The position numbers and the translations under genes are program-made. Below the pieces are notes generated by a model. That model was not told the DNA's origin, made no database searches, and worked only from the letters and a program-made list of their open reading frames with translations. DNA of 64,000 nucleotides from positions 1,612,001-1,676,000 of the forward strand of contig JADILM010000006.1 of NCBI GenBank assembly GCA_016617785.1, written 5' to 3'. This document shows positions 45,740 through 56,329 of the stretch, piece by piece. This stretch comes from Sporobolomyces roseus. Lineage: Eukaryota; Basidiomycota; Microbotryomycetes; Sporidiobolales; Sporidiobolaceae. Position 1 is the stretch's first letter. The number at the start of each line of letters is the position of its first letter.

Positions 45740-47000
45740 TCAGCTTGCAAATCCTCTGAAAGCTGATTGCTAAGAGGACATAGATGTACAGGGGGACCGA
45801 GAACAGAATATAGCAGAACAACAAAAATCGAAACGAAACAAACGAAAACTTCCCGCTCTCCTCCTTCCTCCCTCACTTGTATATCGTAGTACCTCCTCTT
45901 CCTACTCCCGTCACTTCCATCTCCATACATTTGACTGCTGTCCATCAATCTACCTCGAACAGGAGCTAATTCGGTGAATTCGATGCAACCTTCCTCGGGA
46001 GTCCATTTCACGATATGAGATCGATTCAGACGATGGAGGTATCCATGCGGCGGGTAGTAGTCAAAAGGAAATGTCTTGTACGGTCCTGAGTTGGGAAAGA
46101 TTGGCTGGAATCGAGCGGGAATGGGTTGAGTGAGAATTTGGGATCGTCGAGAGGAAACGAGAGGAAAATGCGTACCTTCTTTGATCGCTCTGGACCGGCA
46201 TCTATTGCTTTGTTGAGCGTTTCCAATACTTTCTGACGCTTCATTGTGATGATGCGAGGAGGAGGAGGTATACTGTCGAAGGAAGAGGAAGGAGGATAAA
46301 GAGTGTAGATTCCGTTGATGCGAAGATAGGTGTGATCGGGCTCGAGTGTCTGTCGCATGTGATTATAGGAGCCTCTCACTCGGTGTGACTGAGAAGCGGT
46401 GCACAGGAGAAGTAAGAGAAGTGAGAAGGCAAGGAATTGAGTTAGAATCAGCGATATTTGAGTGGGAGTAGGGCAAGAGCGGGACAGACTTACTCGAACG
46501 TAGTTTCCAGCACTGTCCCGATAGAGTAAATCACCGTCGTCGTCTTTGAGAGGTTGTCCCTCCTCGTCGAGCGCTTCTCGAAATGCGGTGTTCGATTCGC
46601 TTGGATGAGGTTGCGAGTCAATCGGAGTTTCCCTTCCTCCTCCTTTGAAGACACCAGCGGGTGATGATAGTGAATCACGGCGAGCGACTTTGAAACGATT
46701 GGACTGAATAGGAGGATGAAGGAAATCATTTTTCCCTTGCGAAGTGAGGTATTCGAGGAAGTCGGCTCGAGGTGGCTCCCTTTCTGGCTGAGCACTCGTT
46801 GGTGGATTACGAGAGAAAAGTGCTGGAGGGGACGAGACTAGATGAGGAAGCCTATGCTGAGCAATATTCAGTCGAGAGAGCCAATCTTGACGAGCTTGTG
46901 CTGCTCTCCGAAGTTGACCTCCCCCTATTTGGGAATCTTGAGAATCTTGAGGAGCGCGACATCGTGAAGTTGGATGAGTCCATTGTCGAGGGGTGTACAT
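45740..47000 (-). CDS. Hypothetical protein, unrecognised
   Basis: Tentative exons 47000-46494, 46388-46196, 46085-45877, 45769-45740; 312 residues. Parts look clearly coding: RAAQARQDWLSRLNIAQH, EALDEEGQPLKDDDGDLLYR, the segment HTYLRINGIYTLYPP and, late, RSHIVKWTPEEGCIEF plus KRRYYDIQ. The introns are 105-111 bases, longer than in the conserved genes. The third exon was joined at 46196/46085 (AGPYKTFPF) because the more obvious donor at 46175 gives a frame clash. There is no signal peptide, membrane helix or known domain. Function unknown; the exon borders are the weak point. Confidence 0.5.
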
Positions 47001-47564
47001 CTCGAAGGAGGTTAAGACGGAGGAAGGGAGTGAGGCGGAAGTTTCGAAATTGAATGGGAAGCGAAGGTTGGAGTAGCGATTGTGAACTAAGGTGTCGAGT
47101 CTGAGTGAGCAAAGAGTGTCGAGAATCGAACTGCGAGAGGGAAGAGGCGAGAGGAAAAGAGGAGAGAGGGAAGAAAGAAGAAAGAAGAAAGGAGAAGGGA
47201 GGATTGTTCGACTCCATTCGAGACTCGATGTCCTTTGGCGTTCCGCGGAGATCTTGATCAGCTTATCAAGCGTCGTCATTCACGCCAGCAGCCGAGACAA
47301 TCTGTGCTGAATAGAAGAAGCGGGACCAAAGCGCAAAGAAAAGCAGGAATCCCTTCCCTTGGACGGAGAAGACGAAGCGGCATCAGAAGCAGAGCGACAG
47401 GCAGAGAGTCTAACGTTTCGTGCCGCAGAGATGAACTGCGCAAAGCGTAGAAAGTCCATCGTTTGAGGTTGCGAAGTGAAGATGCGATGAGAAAGGATTC
47501 GAAAGAAGCCTGCGTTTAGAGCAATCTCGGTCAGCGGTTTGGTCAAAGCGATATAATACTATAT
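47001..47564. other. Intergenic region with homopurine tract
   Basis: About 47125-47205 is almost pure A/G on the plus strand (AAGAAAGAAGAAAGAAGAAA core), the pyrimidine-rich leader of the minus-strand hypothetical gene. An 88-codon minus frame at 47280-47546 lacks support. A TATAATACTATATATGG sequence precedes 47568. Confidence 0.5.
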
Positions 47565-48132
47565 ATGGACTCACTCGAGCGTCTAACAGCTAGACTGGAA
47601 CTCTTTGAAGCGAGATTGATCAAACTTGACTAGCAAAGATTATTGATGACTGAAGTCGAACAAAGACTTGGGGAGGTTGAGGGACGCTCGTAGGCCGTAC
47701 CGAAGAGGTATATAAGCGACCAGGAAGCGCTTCGAGTCGATTCGGACCCTGAGCAGAGTGTGGTAAGAGGCAAGAAAGAGCGTGTAACTTTTTGACGTCC
47801 TTCGCTTCACCCAACCCTCAGAACTTTGCTATACAGCTGCCAGTACCCTTCAGAGGCTACTACGATCCACCCGAGCCCGCCTCCGAGCCGCTCTAGCTGC
47901 TCCTCGTCATCCTTTAGGGTTCTCTTCTCGAAACCTTTCAACTCGACGATCATCAACGCAAGCCAGATGAGTCTCTACCACAGTATCTGCAAGATGCTGT
48001 AGCTCAGTGTAAGCCTATATTCAAATCAGAGGTCGAAGACAAGGTGGTTCGGGATCGTTTCGCTGATTCCCTTCGGTTTCCCTTGTCTCTCAGCCTCCCT
48101 TCTTTCGCTCCTCTTCGGCTTCGTGACGCCTT
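47565..48132 (+). other. Unresolved coding-like region, possible spliced gene or pseudogene
   Basis: From an ATG at 47565 the frame reads SLERLTARLELFEARLIKLD, then after TAG QRLLMTEVEQRLGEVEGRS, then after TAG VPKRYISDQEALRVDSDPEQ. A good donor at 47763 and an acceptor at 47821 join it to NFAIQLPVPFRGYYDPPEP. Two more TAGs follow, then LLETFQLDDHQRKPDESLPQ and FKSEVEDKVVRDRFADSL. The composition is protein-like and coiled-coil-like. The stops may mark splice acceptors I could not pair, or lesions in a decayed gene. Not assigned to a family. Confidence 0.3.
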
Positions 48133-48266
48133 GTGACGCCTTCGGCATGAATCTCGCTTCAGATCGCTCGAATTCTTGCGGGATTTGTGTGGAGTGACGC
48201 CCTTTCTTTTCGTCTTTCTCTCTTTCTACTGCTCTTCTCTGTTCTCTCTACACTCGTTCAGCAGGA

Positions 48267-48963
48267 ATGGCACAAAGTGAGTCTCTCTCTCCCTTGCTAT
48301 AAGCAGGAACTGACGCATCCTCTTCCCTGCAGCTCTCAGTAAGAACGAGCCATCTCTCATCTCCCTCGCTTATCATCGGATCTCATCTATCTTCTCGCAG
48401 TCGATCACTACCTCCACTCCTTTCGACAGCAGGCAATCTACCGAGACGCTTTGATACGACAGATCAACGAGAAGTGGGATACTGGTAAGGCCCAAGTATT
48501 CCCTTTCCCGCTTTTCCTCGTTCTCATTTCGTTTCTTTCACTCGCAGATCGGAACTCAGCAGAAGCAGATCTTCGCAGCCTTCGACAGAGTCGCGCGCAG
48601 CTCGGAACTATAGACGGACAACTCTACAATCAAGCTGCTCAGAACGGTTTCGCTTGGGCTGGAGATGTTGAACAGAGATGGAATTCGGCGACTCAACCTT
48701 ATCGTACCGAACCTGCACTCGTAAGTATCCCTTGCCCTTGCTAGTGACCAGACGATGAGCTGATGTGCCGCTGTTGTCGTCAGAATGCCGGACCTCAAGC
48801 GGGTTATCGAGATTTGCTTTTTCGACTTCAAGTCCAACAAGGAGGACCTGTTCGACTCGTTCCCGACATCACGACGGATAGTCCACCTCGTGATCGTCGT
48901 ACTCAACAGCGCAGCTTGAGCCGTCGCTTTCATCCGGTGAGCCGAAGGGAGTTGGAATTGTAG
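48267..48963 (+). CDS. Hypothetical MAQ-family protein, copy A
   Basis: Exons 48267-48276, 48333-48338, 48401-48484, 48548-48720, 48784-48963; 150 residues. The second exon is only six bases; it is required to join the MAQ start codon exon to IDHYLHSFRQQAIYRDALIR in frame. The middle is helical and glutamine/arginine-rich (EADLRSLRQSRAQLGTIDGQ), followed by NGFAWAGDVEQRWNSATQPY. The C-terminus is basic (RRTQQRSLSRRFHP). There is no membrane or known catalytic domain. It has the same intron number and phases (1,1,1,0) as the gene at 58959, which also begins MAQ, so the two are judged paralogues. Function unknown. Confidence 0.6.
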
Positions 48964-49353
48964 GAAGGAAAACGAGTGAAATGACATTGAGGAGGATCTG
49001 TTTCGTACCTCTAGTTAATTTCGGCAGCGTTCTTGCACTATAGGTGAGTTTGACATCGTCTCTATTCGAATCTCGAGCTCATGACCATTTTGCCCGACAG
49101 GACTCCTCGTCTCTCTTGTGTCTTCCTTCGTTCTTGTGGTCTTCCTTCGCTCGGGTATCGCGACTATTTCTGCTTTGACTGAGCTCTCTGAGTGTGCCCA
49201 AGCCATTGTGACTGTTTCCCGGCAAGAGAAACGAAGTGAACACCTCCTCTTTCCGGAGTTCGAGATCGCGCGGTTCCGCTGCTCCGCTCCCCTTTTTGAT
49301 TCTCTTTCCTTTCTTCCTATCACTCCCATCACTCTTCAAGCACTCACTCGAGT

Positions 49354-50417
49354 ATGTCAGCTCTGGAAAGGGCCAGTGCAGGGAACCTCATAATCGAGGG
49401 AACTCTGAAGAGTATTACGGACGTCGTAGAAGAAATCGGTAAGAGATGGGAGAACCATCACTGGACTCACGAGGAAGAGCAAACAGGTCAAGCAGTATTT
49501 CTAGCGAGATGGACAAACGAGACCCTGGACTTCGTCAATGCCTTTGTGCCAACTTTGAGTCGTTTGATTCCGAAACCTGACGCCCATGAACCGCCGACCT
49601 ACGTCTTCGACCGGCAAGTTTACGACAGAACCTATAACTTCTTCTCAAGCGCTCTGAACATGGCAGGACCAGGTCGGGAATTCTTTGAGCCTCGTCAACT
49701 CGTAAGTTCCCCAATCCCTCGCTCTTTTCTTTGTTTGTGCCATGTTGACAGTCTCTGTTGATCTCCTACAGCCTTGCCTAGTCAACAGTATATCTTCAAC
49801 CGATTTGGCGCAATCATCGGCATACTCCTACTTCATGGTGAGTCTCGTGAACAACCTCTTTGATACCGCTCAAGCTGATCAAACAACCTTTGTCATAGGT
49901 GCGAGTAGCCCTCGATCGAATCGAGCAGATATACTACAAGCACATGCATGTACAACAAGCAAGGCGCAGAGAGGACCCCCTTCGAAGCGGACACCACCCT
50001 TTTCACTACGACGAAAATGCCGAAATCGAACTCCTCAAAGACTACGTTCGTCCTGCTAGATTTCGTGGACTTTCAGGATATCTTGTTGCTCTCGAGAAGG
50101 CTATCACCTTGGATTGGTACCCTTACGGTCTCACTATTCAGCGACAAATCTTGTACGAACTTCAACTCCTCTTCCACGTACTACAGCGCGCAATGTCGGT
50201 CCAGACTGCCTCGCCTCGTGAGGCTTGCGATCTGCTTCTTCATACTTTGAAAGGCATAGTTACAGAAAACGCATTTTACGTCGCCAACCCGAACGTACGA
50301 AACTCTTTTATCGCATCTCGCTTCTTCCCTACTGACTCCCCTCTTCACGTTCCGAATGCAGCCAGTACCACCCACAACTTATTTTCCGCAGCTAGCACAC
50401 ATCTTCCACCTCCATAG
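49354..50417 (+). CDS. Hypothetical protein, 310 residues
   Basis: Exons 49354-49701, 49772-49837, 49899-50417. The sequence is continuous and protein-like: ITDVVEEIGKRWENHHWTHE, then YVFDRQVYDRTYNFFSSALN, VRVALDRIEQIYYKHMHVQQ, FRGLSGYLVALEKAITLDWY and QILYELQLLFHVLQRAM. It looks mostly alpha-helical and soluble, with many aromatic residues. I do not recognise the family. Splice borders are good (GTAAGT, GTGAGT donors). The last exon runs to a stop at 50415-50417 after a serine/threonine-rich tail. Given its neighbours it is probably a lineage-specific gene. Confidence 0.62.
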
Positions 50418-51364
50418 CATCTCACTTGTAGGGTATCCTGCCAATTCACTTGCACGACCTCTTTCGAAACGACGCATGATGGTCTACGGATATCTCCGCT
50501 GATCTCATCAAGCCTGTCGAGATCTACTGCTCTATCATTTGTCTATGAAGAGATACTCCCCCCGATACTGTACCTGTTTCTTTCTTTGTTGCTTCCGACT
50601 TTTTCAATACTCCTTGCGAAATCGAACGCTCGATGACAAGTGAATGGCCTCCCCCCTTCTCACAAAGTTTGTCCGCCTCCTTATTGAGATGCTGAGGGGA
50701 GTAAATGGCCATGGTAGGGAGAAACCGAAGCGAGAGATCAAAACAACGATGAAGAAAGCGAAAACGAAACGATCACAGGCGAGCAGTACGAGCACGGATA
50801 GAATAAGAGTCTCGCTGGTGAAGCCATACTGTTGATATGTAGATGATTGGAAGCACGTGGTAAGGCTGAGCTGAAAGGATTCAGCTCGCGACGGGGGAGG
50901 AGACAAACGAACGAAGTTTCGAAGCAGATTTCGCGAAGCGCCTACGACCTGTGAATCCCCCGAGCGCACGAGATACAGCTCAGAGGTCGATCAGCTACTT
51001 CCCGCAGTCAGATCTCTCACAGACTAAGCGTACTTGCGTTTGCGACCTCAAGGCGAAAGAGAAGGTGTTGCGCGACGACAGCAGCACGAGGCGATTCAGA
51101 AGCACAGCAGGGCTACTCATAGTCCTTTGAGCGTCGTATCGAGATAAATCTGAGCAGCTCAAGCGGTTGTGAAGCGATTGGTAGGAGCCTGAAAGATCGA
51201 AAATTGTTTCTGCTTCCTACACTTCACTGCGACCTCACCAAACCACTCGAGTACTCGCAATAAACTCAAGAATGCTACTTGGTTGACCCTACATCAAGAC
51301 TGAACAGCTCCAGCTCCTCCTCGTCGTTCATCTCGCTTCTCTCCTAAACTTCAATTACCGCAAG
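50418..51364. other. Intergenic region; no supported gene
   Basis: Short frames only. The right end is C/T-rich and probably the promoter of the next gene. Confidence 0.55.
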
Positions 51365-51532
51365 ATGACTTCAACCGAATCTACGCTCCACTACGGTATC
51401 TTCGTAGGAGCTATACAGCTCTGTATCGCTGCCGAAAAGCGTTCATCGGAGTCCAGCCTCAACTTGACTTTTTCAAACTCCTCAAACTTCGAATCTCTAA
51501 TCATTCTCTCTCGTTCAACACAGACGCTATGA
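51365..51532 (+). other. Upstream open reading frame overlapping the next start (ATGA)
   Basis: A 55-codon frame starts at 51365 (MTSTESTLHYGIFVGAIQLC) and its TGA stop at 51530-51532 overlaps the ATG at 51529, forming ATGA. It may be a regulatory uORF allowing reinitiation, a separate peptide, or part of an unrecognised 5' exon. Confidence 0.4.
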
Positions 51533-52301
51533 GCGTGTCAAAAGTCCCTCAAGATGTATGGGAAATGATCAAGTCGGATTTGGTTCGAGTTGGGTTGGAA
51601 GAAGCGGAAATCACTCTTTCGAAAGAAGCAGCAGTTGAGTTGAGGGAGGGAACGCTTCTCGATTTCGTTGGGAAGGATGAGCCATTCAAGTGGTCAGAAG
51701 AGATGCATTCAGACGATTACGATTGGGAGAAGTTCGTGGAAGAGACTGGTGGTGCGTTGGGTGCTTTCAAAGAAGCGAAAGGTGCTGTCGTAACTGTCAA
51801 GAATCACGTCGAGGTAGCTCCTATTCCTTTCTCTCATTGTCTAGTACACTGATCACTTCTTCCTCTTAGAACATCCGTTCTCTCCTCGACGCCTTCGGTC
51901 TCTTGCTCCCGTCAACGCAAACTTTCAAATTCGAATCCGGCAAATCCAAGCCTCTTCTCCTTCCTATCGCTTTCCCCCTCCTCACCGACGCCTCCCCTAC
52001 TTCTATGACTCCGATTGATATCGCCGAAAGCCAAGGGCGCGTTCCTTTCCCCTCGAATCCTCGCGCTCTCATCCCTACTATCCTCATGTCTTCCGACTTG
52101 AGAATTCCAACTCAGCGCAGTACCTCGCCATCGACTGTCACGCAACCCGACATCTATGGAGCTCTCCTCACCAACGTACCAGAAGATATCACGAAACGAT
52201 TCAAGCGTCTCGAACACGTTTACGGTCTTTCTCGATTCAACGGATCAGGAAACGACGAGGACGACAGCTCGAAAGAACAGTACTTACTCCTCAAGGTATG
52301 A
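51529..52301 (+). CDS. Hypothetical protein, F-box-like N-terminus
   Basis: Exons 51529-51813 and 51870-52301; 238 residues. It starts SVSKVPQDVWEMIKSDLVRV, which resembles the Lx-PxDVWxxI opening of fungal F-box proteins, but the match is short. It continues with acidic and helical segments (DDYDWEKFVEETGG) and, after the intron, IRSLLDAFGLLLPSTQTF, DITKRFKRLEHVYGLSRF and a tail ending YLLLKV. The stop at 52299 directly follows a possible GTATGA donor; an extra short exon after 52365 is possible. No membrane segment. The function is unknown; an SCF adaptor role is only a guess. Confidence 0.55.
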
Positions 52302-53185
52302 GTCAACGGGAAGGATCGAATCACTTGCTTGGAAGAAAGGAACGGGGAGGAGAAACGCTTGACGGATGAAGACGTAGGAATTGCGAAAGAACGAGTCTTG
52401 CAATGATCAGTGATGTTACTACAGAACGTTCTCAACGGATCATGACCGGGCCTGTATTGAATCTTTTTCTCTCATCGGACCGTTGGCCGCTGCTCAATCG
52501 CTCACGGGGGAAGAGAAGGAGGAAATCCAACCTTGCGAAGAAATCGGAAAAAAATACTCAGATCGACCTAAGGGAGAACAAGACTAATAACGGGAGCAGA
52601 GATAACGATATCGGATAAGAGAGAGCAGGGCAGAATCAAGACGAGAAAGAGCAACAAGGGACTGGAAGAGAACGGAGGGTAAGACTGATCAGTTCACGAG
52701 AGGAAACAGTTTCGAACAGAGAAGGGAACGAACGCTTCCTATCGTCCCTCTATACCTGATAGATAGACCTTTTCCTATCAGTCATACGAGAGTGAGAGAG
52801 GGAATGCTGCATGTGAATGTCTTCATGAGGGGAAACGAGTTCGTCTTCGTCAAGCTGTTCGGCTTGACGCTTTGATTCCGAGACAATCTGAGTGAGTTTC
52901 ACGGTATGCACAAGCTGTTGGTGGTTGAGAGGTCGAAGGTGACGGAGTAGAATTGGGTAGTTTCAGGAGTAATTGTCGAATTCGGTTAGAAGCGGGAAGA
53001 AGGGAGAATTTGGAAATGTATCGAAGGAGCGGCGAGATGAGAGCTGGCATCGATGTTGAGAGAGGGGGAAGAGAGTGAGAAGGGGAAAGGAAGAAGTCGG
53101 AAGAAGGGGGCTTTTGTCGGGAGTAGATTTCGAAGGAGATTCGTATGAAGTTCGCGGTCGAGGGGATTGACGCCGAGTAGCGCTG
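52302..53185. other. No resolved gene; 3' sequence of the flanking genes
   Basis: Purine-rich, with several short frames on both strands. The minus strand around 52850-53100 reads LRYISKFSLLPASNRIRQLL and may be a further exon of the minus-strand gene to the right, but no junction was found. Confidence 0.4.
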
Positions 53186-53825
53186 CTACTCAGCGAGACA
53201 AGGGATCATGGGCAAAGATGTCGATTCGAGATTTGAGGATTCGAGATTGAGGAGAGAGCTGTTTGAAGTTGGGAGGAAAAGTTGGCGGGAAACGATCGGA
53301 TTCGAAAGTTGATGCTTCGAGTTGCGAGGACTTGGAAAGGGGAGGAGGGAGAGCTTGAGAGGTCGCAGTGTACTTGAATGAGGACAAACTAGGGTTCTGT
53401 GAGGAACGAAAGTCAACTCGGTGACCATTGCGAAGAGGAAGCGAAAAGTCGAAATGGTCTGTTGGGAATCAAACAAGAGGTTTGCGTCGAGTAAGCTCAG
53501 AACGAGATATTGCATCCACACAGAAGCGTGATCAGCAAGCTGCGAGGGTTTAGAAAGCGTGATAGCGAGAGGGGAATAGATGGAGAACATCGATACTTGG
53601 ACTTGACAAAATCTGCGAAAGCATGATGTAAGCGAGGAAATCTGCTCGTTCACCAGCGCTTTGCTTGTAGCGAGGATCTGTTGGTGAAGAGTGGTGGAGG
53701 TGGCGAGGGTAGATCATCCAGATTGAGCAGCTGGAAAGGAAACGGGGATGAGCGGTGAAAACAAGAGGGAAGTAAGGAAAGAAGTGTACCTTTCGAGCCC
53801 GCTATCACTTTTGTCCTGTAGTTTG
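53186..53825 (-). CDS. Hypothetical protein, 5' end unresolved
   Basis: Exons on the minus strand: 53825-53790, 53730-53589, 53539-53186, with introns of 59 and 49 bases. Read together they give KLQDKSDSGLES, IWMIYPRHLHHSSPTDPRYK, then SAGERADFLAYIMLSQILSS, LADHASVWMQYLVLSLLDAN and LFDSQQTISTFRFLFAMVTE. The frames join cleanly at both introns, which supports coding. The first exon is preceded by an acceptor (CTATACAG), so at least one upstream exon is missing from the model. The last 50 codons are serine/leucine-rich and may run past the true end. Unrecognised. Confidence 0.42.
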
Positions 53826-54137
53826 CTGTATAGAATCTCACCTCGTCGATCTCACGTTATCTCCCAGAGCTCCTGTTGTTGAATAGGTGAAGTTGGTCGG
53901 ATGTTCGCTTTTCAGCAAGACCACCTCAAAGCGAGAAAGTAAGGTTACAGAAGCGTGGAAGAGTAGTTTGGAAAGCTATAAGCCGAATCTGCACGAAGTC
54001 TAAGGTTGTTGAGAAGCGGCAAGGTCAGCTGAAACTGTTCGAACGAATCAAGACGAGAAAGAGCGAGACTCACGCGAGATAACTGCTAGCTGCTTGAGTA
54101 TGTTGCTATAGAGTACAACGTAACTACCAGAGCGAGA

Positions 54138-54635
54138 ATGAGTGAACCGAGTGAAGTGGAGGAGCCAGAAGTTTGCTCGATCAATTTGAACCCATTCACC
54201 GCTCACCCAAAAGACGCCCTAGAACTCGCTCAGACTACCCGCAGAACCCTCAAAAAGATACTGGAGCCGCTACAGCTCGCTCCACGCTGTCCTCGCTGTT
54301 TGGTAACGCTTCAACTTTCTTGAATATTCAAGACGTCAAGCAAGACCGCTGGAGCGATCCAGTTCCAAGCTGCCAGCTTCTGGAGTACTGTCAAGCTACC
54401 TACTGCTGCTCCGCCTCTCGCTCGAGATCCTCAGGAACCCAAATTCTTCATCTTCGAATCATCAAACGCAATCTTTCACTTACGGCACTCCACGGATCGT
54501 TCAACGCTTCTAGCACTTTACGAGACGTTTCAGCAACAAAGGGTCACTGGAATGATGCGAGAAGGACTCGACGGAATGGGGAAGGGAATCGAAAAATCTG
54601 GGATAGACGGATTTCTCGGGAGGCGAAGGGATTAG
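54138..54635 (+). CDS. Hypothetical protein, 145 residues
   Basis: Exons 54138-54302 and 54363-54635, separated by a 60-base intron starting GTAACG. The N-terminus is acidic (SEPSEVEEPEVCSINLNPF), then HPKDALELAQTTRRTLKKIL. After the intron comes a well-conserved-looking region FQAASFWSTVKLPTAAPPLA and FFIFESSNAIFHLRHSTDRS, then LLALYETFQQQRVTGMMREG, ending GFLGRRRD. Two cysteine pairs (PRCPRC) sit near residue 51 but do not form a complete zinc site. I do not recognise it. The gene may continue beyond 54635 if a further intron removes the TAG, because coding-like sequence resumes at about 54813. Confidence 0.5.
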
Positions 54636-54812
54636 TCTGGCGGTCATGCGATGCGCAGAGCGAAGGGCTTGACGCAGAGGAATAGGTAATGAGTCGGACT
54701 CGAATGTGGTTTTGAGAGAAGGGCAAGATCTTTGTCGGAGTTTACTAGTTTGAGCAAAGTAGCTCTTGTTTCTCTCTTTTCGTGATTCTGCTGATCATAT
54801 CTCTCTCTTGAT

Positions 54813-55073
54813 AGGGTCGCTATCACCATTCCATCACCTCTTTCCTACCTCTCCTTTCCGCCTCTTTCCCCCTTCTCCTTCTCCCCTCGCCCTCTTCAGA
54901 CTCGTTCGACTTTCGCAATGTCAACCCCTTTCTCTTTCACGCAATCTCACCTTTCGCTCTCGATACCTCATCTTCCTCTCTAGTATCTCCCAACAACGTC
55001 AACACTGCGCAAATGCTGGAAACGGAAGCACGACGTTGGCAACGAGACTCGGGAAAAACGAGGGAAGATTGAT
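54813..55073 (+). other. Coding-like stretch, possible downstream exon
   Basis: After an acceptor-like TTGATAG the plus strand reads without stop through SDSFDFRNVNPFLFHAISPF, LVSPNNVNTAQMLETEARRW and QRDSGKTRED before TGA at 55071. The charge pattern at the end is protein-like. It could be the last exon of the 54138 gene, but no phase-compatible junction was found. Confidence 0.3.
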
Positions 55074-55303
55074 CGATGTAGAAACTACAAAATTGCAACA
55101 AAGCTCTATCAACTCCTCTTCACCCCACCTATCTCCTACCTACTGTAAATACCGAGAGAGAAGGGCTTGAAGATGCACGGGAAGAGGGAGTATTCGTCAA
55201 GAGGTTGAGATCATCGTCGAGTGTTGCGAGAGGTCTCGAAAAGAGTCGATGATGAATTTGTTCGGGTTCCCAATACTGAGATGCGAAGAGCTCGTTGACT
55301 CCT

Positions 55304-56014
55304 TCAACTCCTCCCTGTTTCACAGAAAATCGAGTCAAGACAGATCCATCGAGGAATGCGAAATCTACTCGCCTCATTTCGCTTCTTCTTGATCTCATTG
55401 AGCAAGACGCTGAGTGCAGACCCGACTCTCTGGAAGCTTTGTCGGTCTCTGATGTTGTAATCCAGCATCTGCTTCTCTTGTGAATCACTGAACAATTCCT
55501 CAGCTTGACAGAACCTCTCCTTCATTTCCTTTTCCCACCATTGAACGACCCCCCTCGCAACTCCCGCTTTCTCTCCCGCTTGACCAATGGAAGCTATCTT
55601 CTCTAGCAGCTCGTCTTCGAACTCGGCAGTAAGCTGCTGTCGTTGAGCTCGAGTTTCGCGCATGAATCCGCCGATAGTCCAGCGCGGTAAGAGACGGTCG
55701 TCTTTGTCGAGAACCACCTAAAGGCAAAAATGTCAGGCGTGCATTTCCTGGACCGTGGCAGTAAGGGCTGGACTAACCTTTCCCTCCTTGAGCGCTTTAA
55801 GGAGTTCCGCAACCCAATTTTTAAAGAGGTTGAAATCCGTCTTTCTTGCGAGCCATGAAGGAGCAGCTTCACCTTTGTTGAGAGTGAGACTGACATTCCG
55901 ATACCAGGTTATGAAAGACTGAAGGGGAAGCTGGAGCTGAGTAGCGGCGGAAATCACGTCCTTAGCTGATGGGAGGAGTTCGCTTTGATGTCGGCTAGAG
56001 GCGTTATTGATCAT
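55304..56014 (-). CDS. Hypothetical protein, 216 residues, helical
   Basis: Exons 56014-55778 and 55717-55304. The first exon gives LLPSAKDVISAATQLQLPLQ, FITWYRNVSLTLNKGEAAPS and KNWVAELLKALKEGK; the second VVLDKDDRLLPRWTIGGFMR, AEFEDELLEKIASIGQAGEK and VVQWWEKEMKERFCQAEELF. Probably an all-helical soluble protein. The C-terminus is uncertain: an alternative frame downstream (GVEGVNELFASQYWEPEQIH) also looks coding, and a donor at about 55382 with an atypical acceptor would connect to it. The start is ambiguous because the frame is open for another 87 codons upstream with serine-rich, leader-like sequence. No known domain. Confidence 0.5.
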
Positions 56015-56329
56015 TCTTGATGAGGCTGAGTAAGTGAGAGGGGAGGAGAGCAAAGAAGGTGGAAAAGGAGAAGAGGAGATTAGAGAGAAGTTCTCTTGCC
56101 GGATCCGCGGGATTCGAGAAAGTGGAGATTGAGCGAGAGATAGGGGGAATTCGTGGAGAGTGGCTGAAGTAGAAAGAGGTTCGTAGTAAAGCGTGAGAGA
56201 CCAAGTCATGCGAGCGAAGCGACGAAGCGAGAAAACGAAGAACCGAAGAAGCGAGGAAAACTTGCTGGAAAGCACCCGAAACTCAGCAAGGAAGCGCTCG
56301 GTTTCAGGCCAAGAAGCATAGAGTCGAGG

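Noticed and set aside
46026..47279. 417-codon minus-strand open frame as one protein
   Set aside because: It includes two introns with clear donors and a serine/leucine-rich leader; the spliced model from 47000 is more protein-like.
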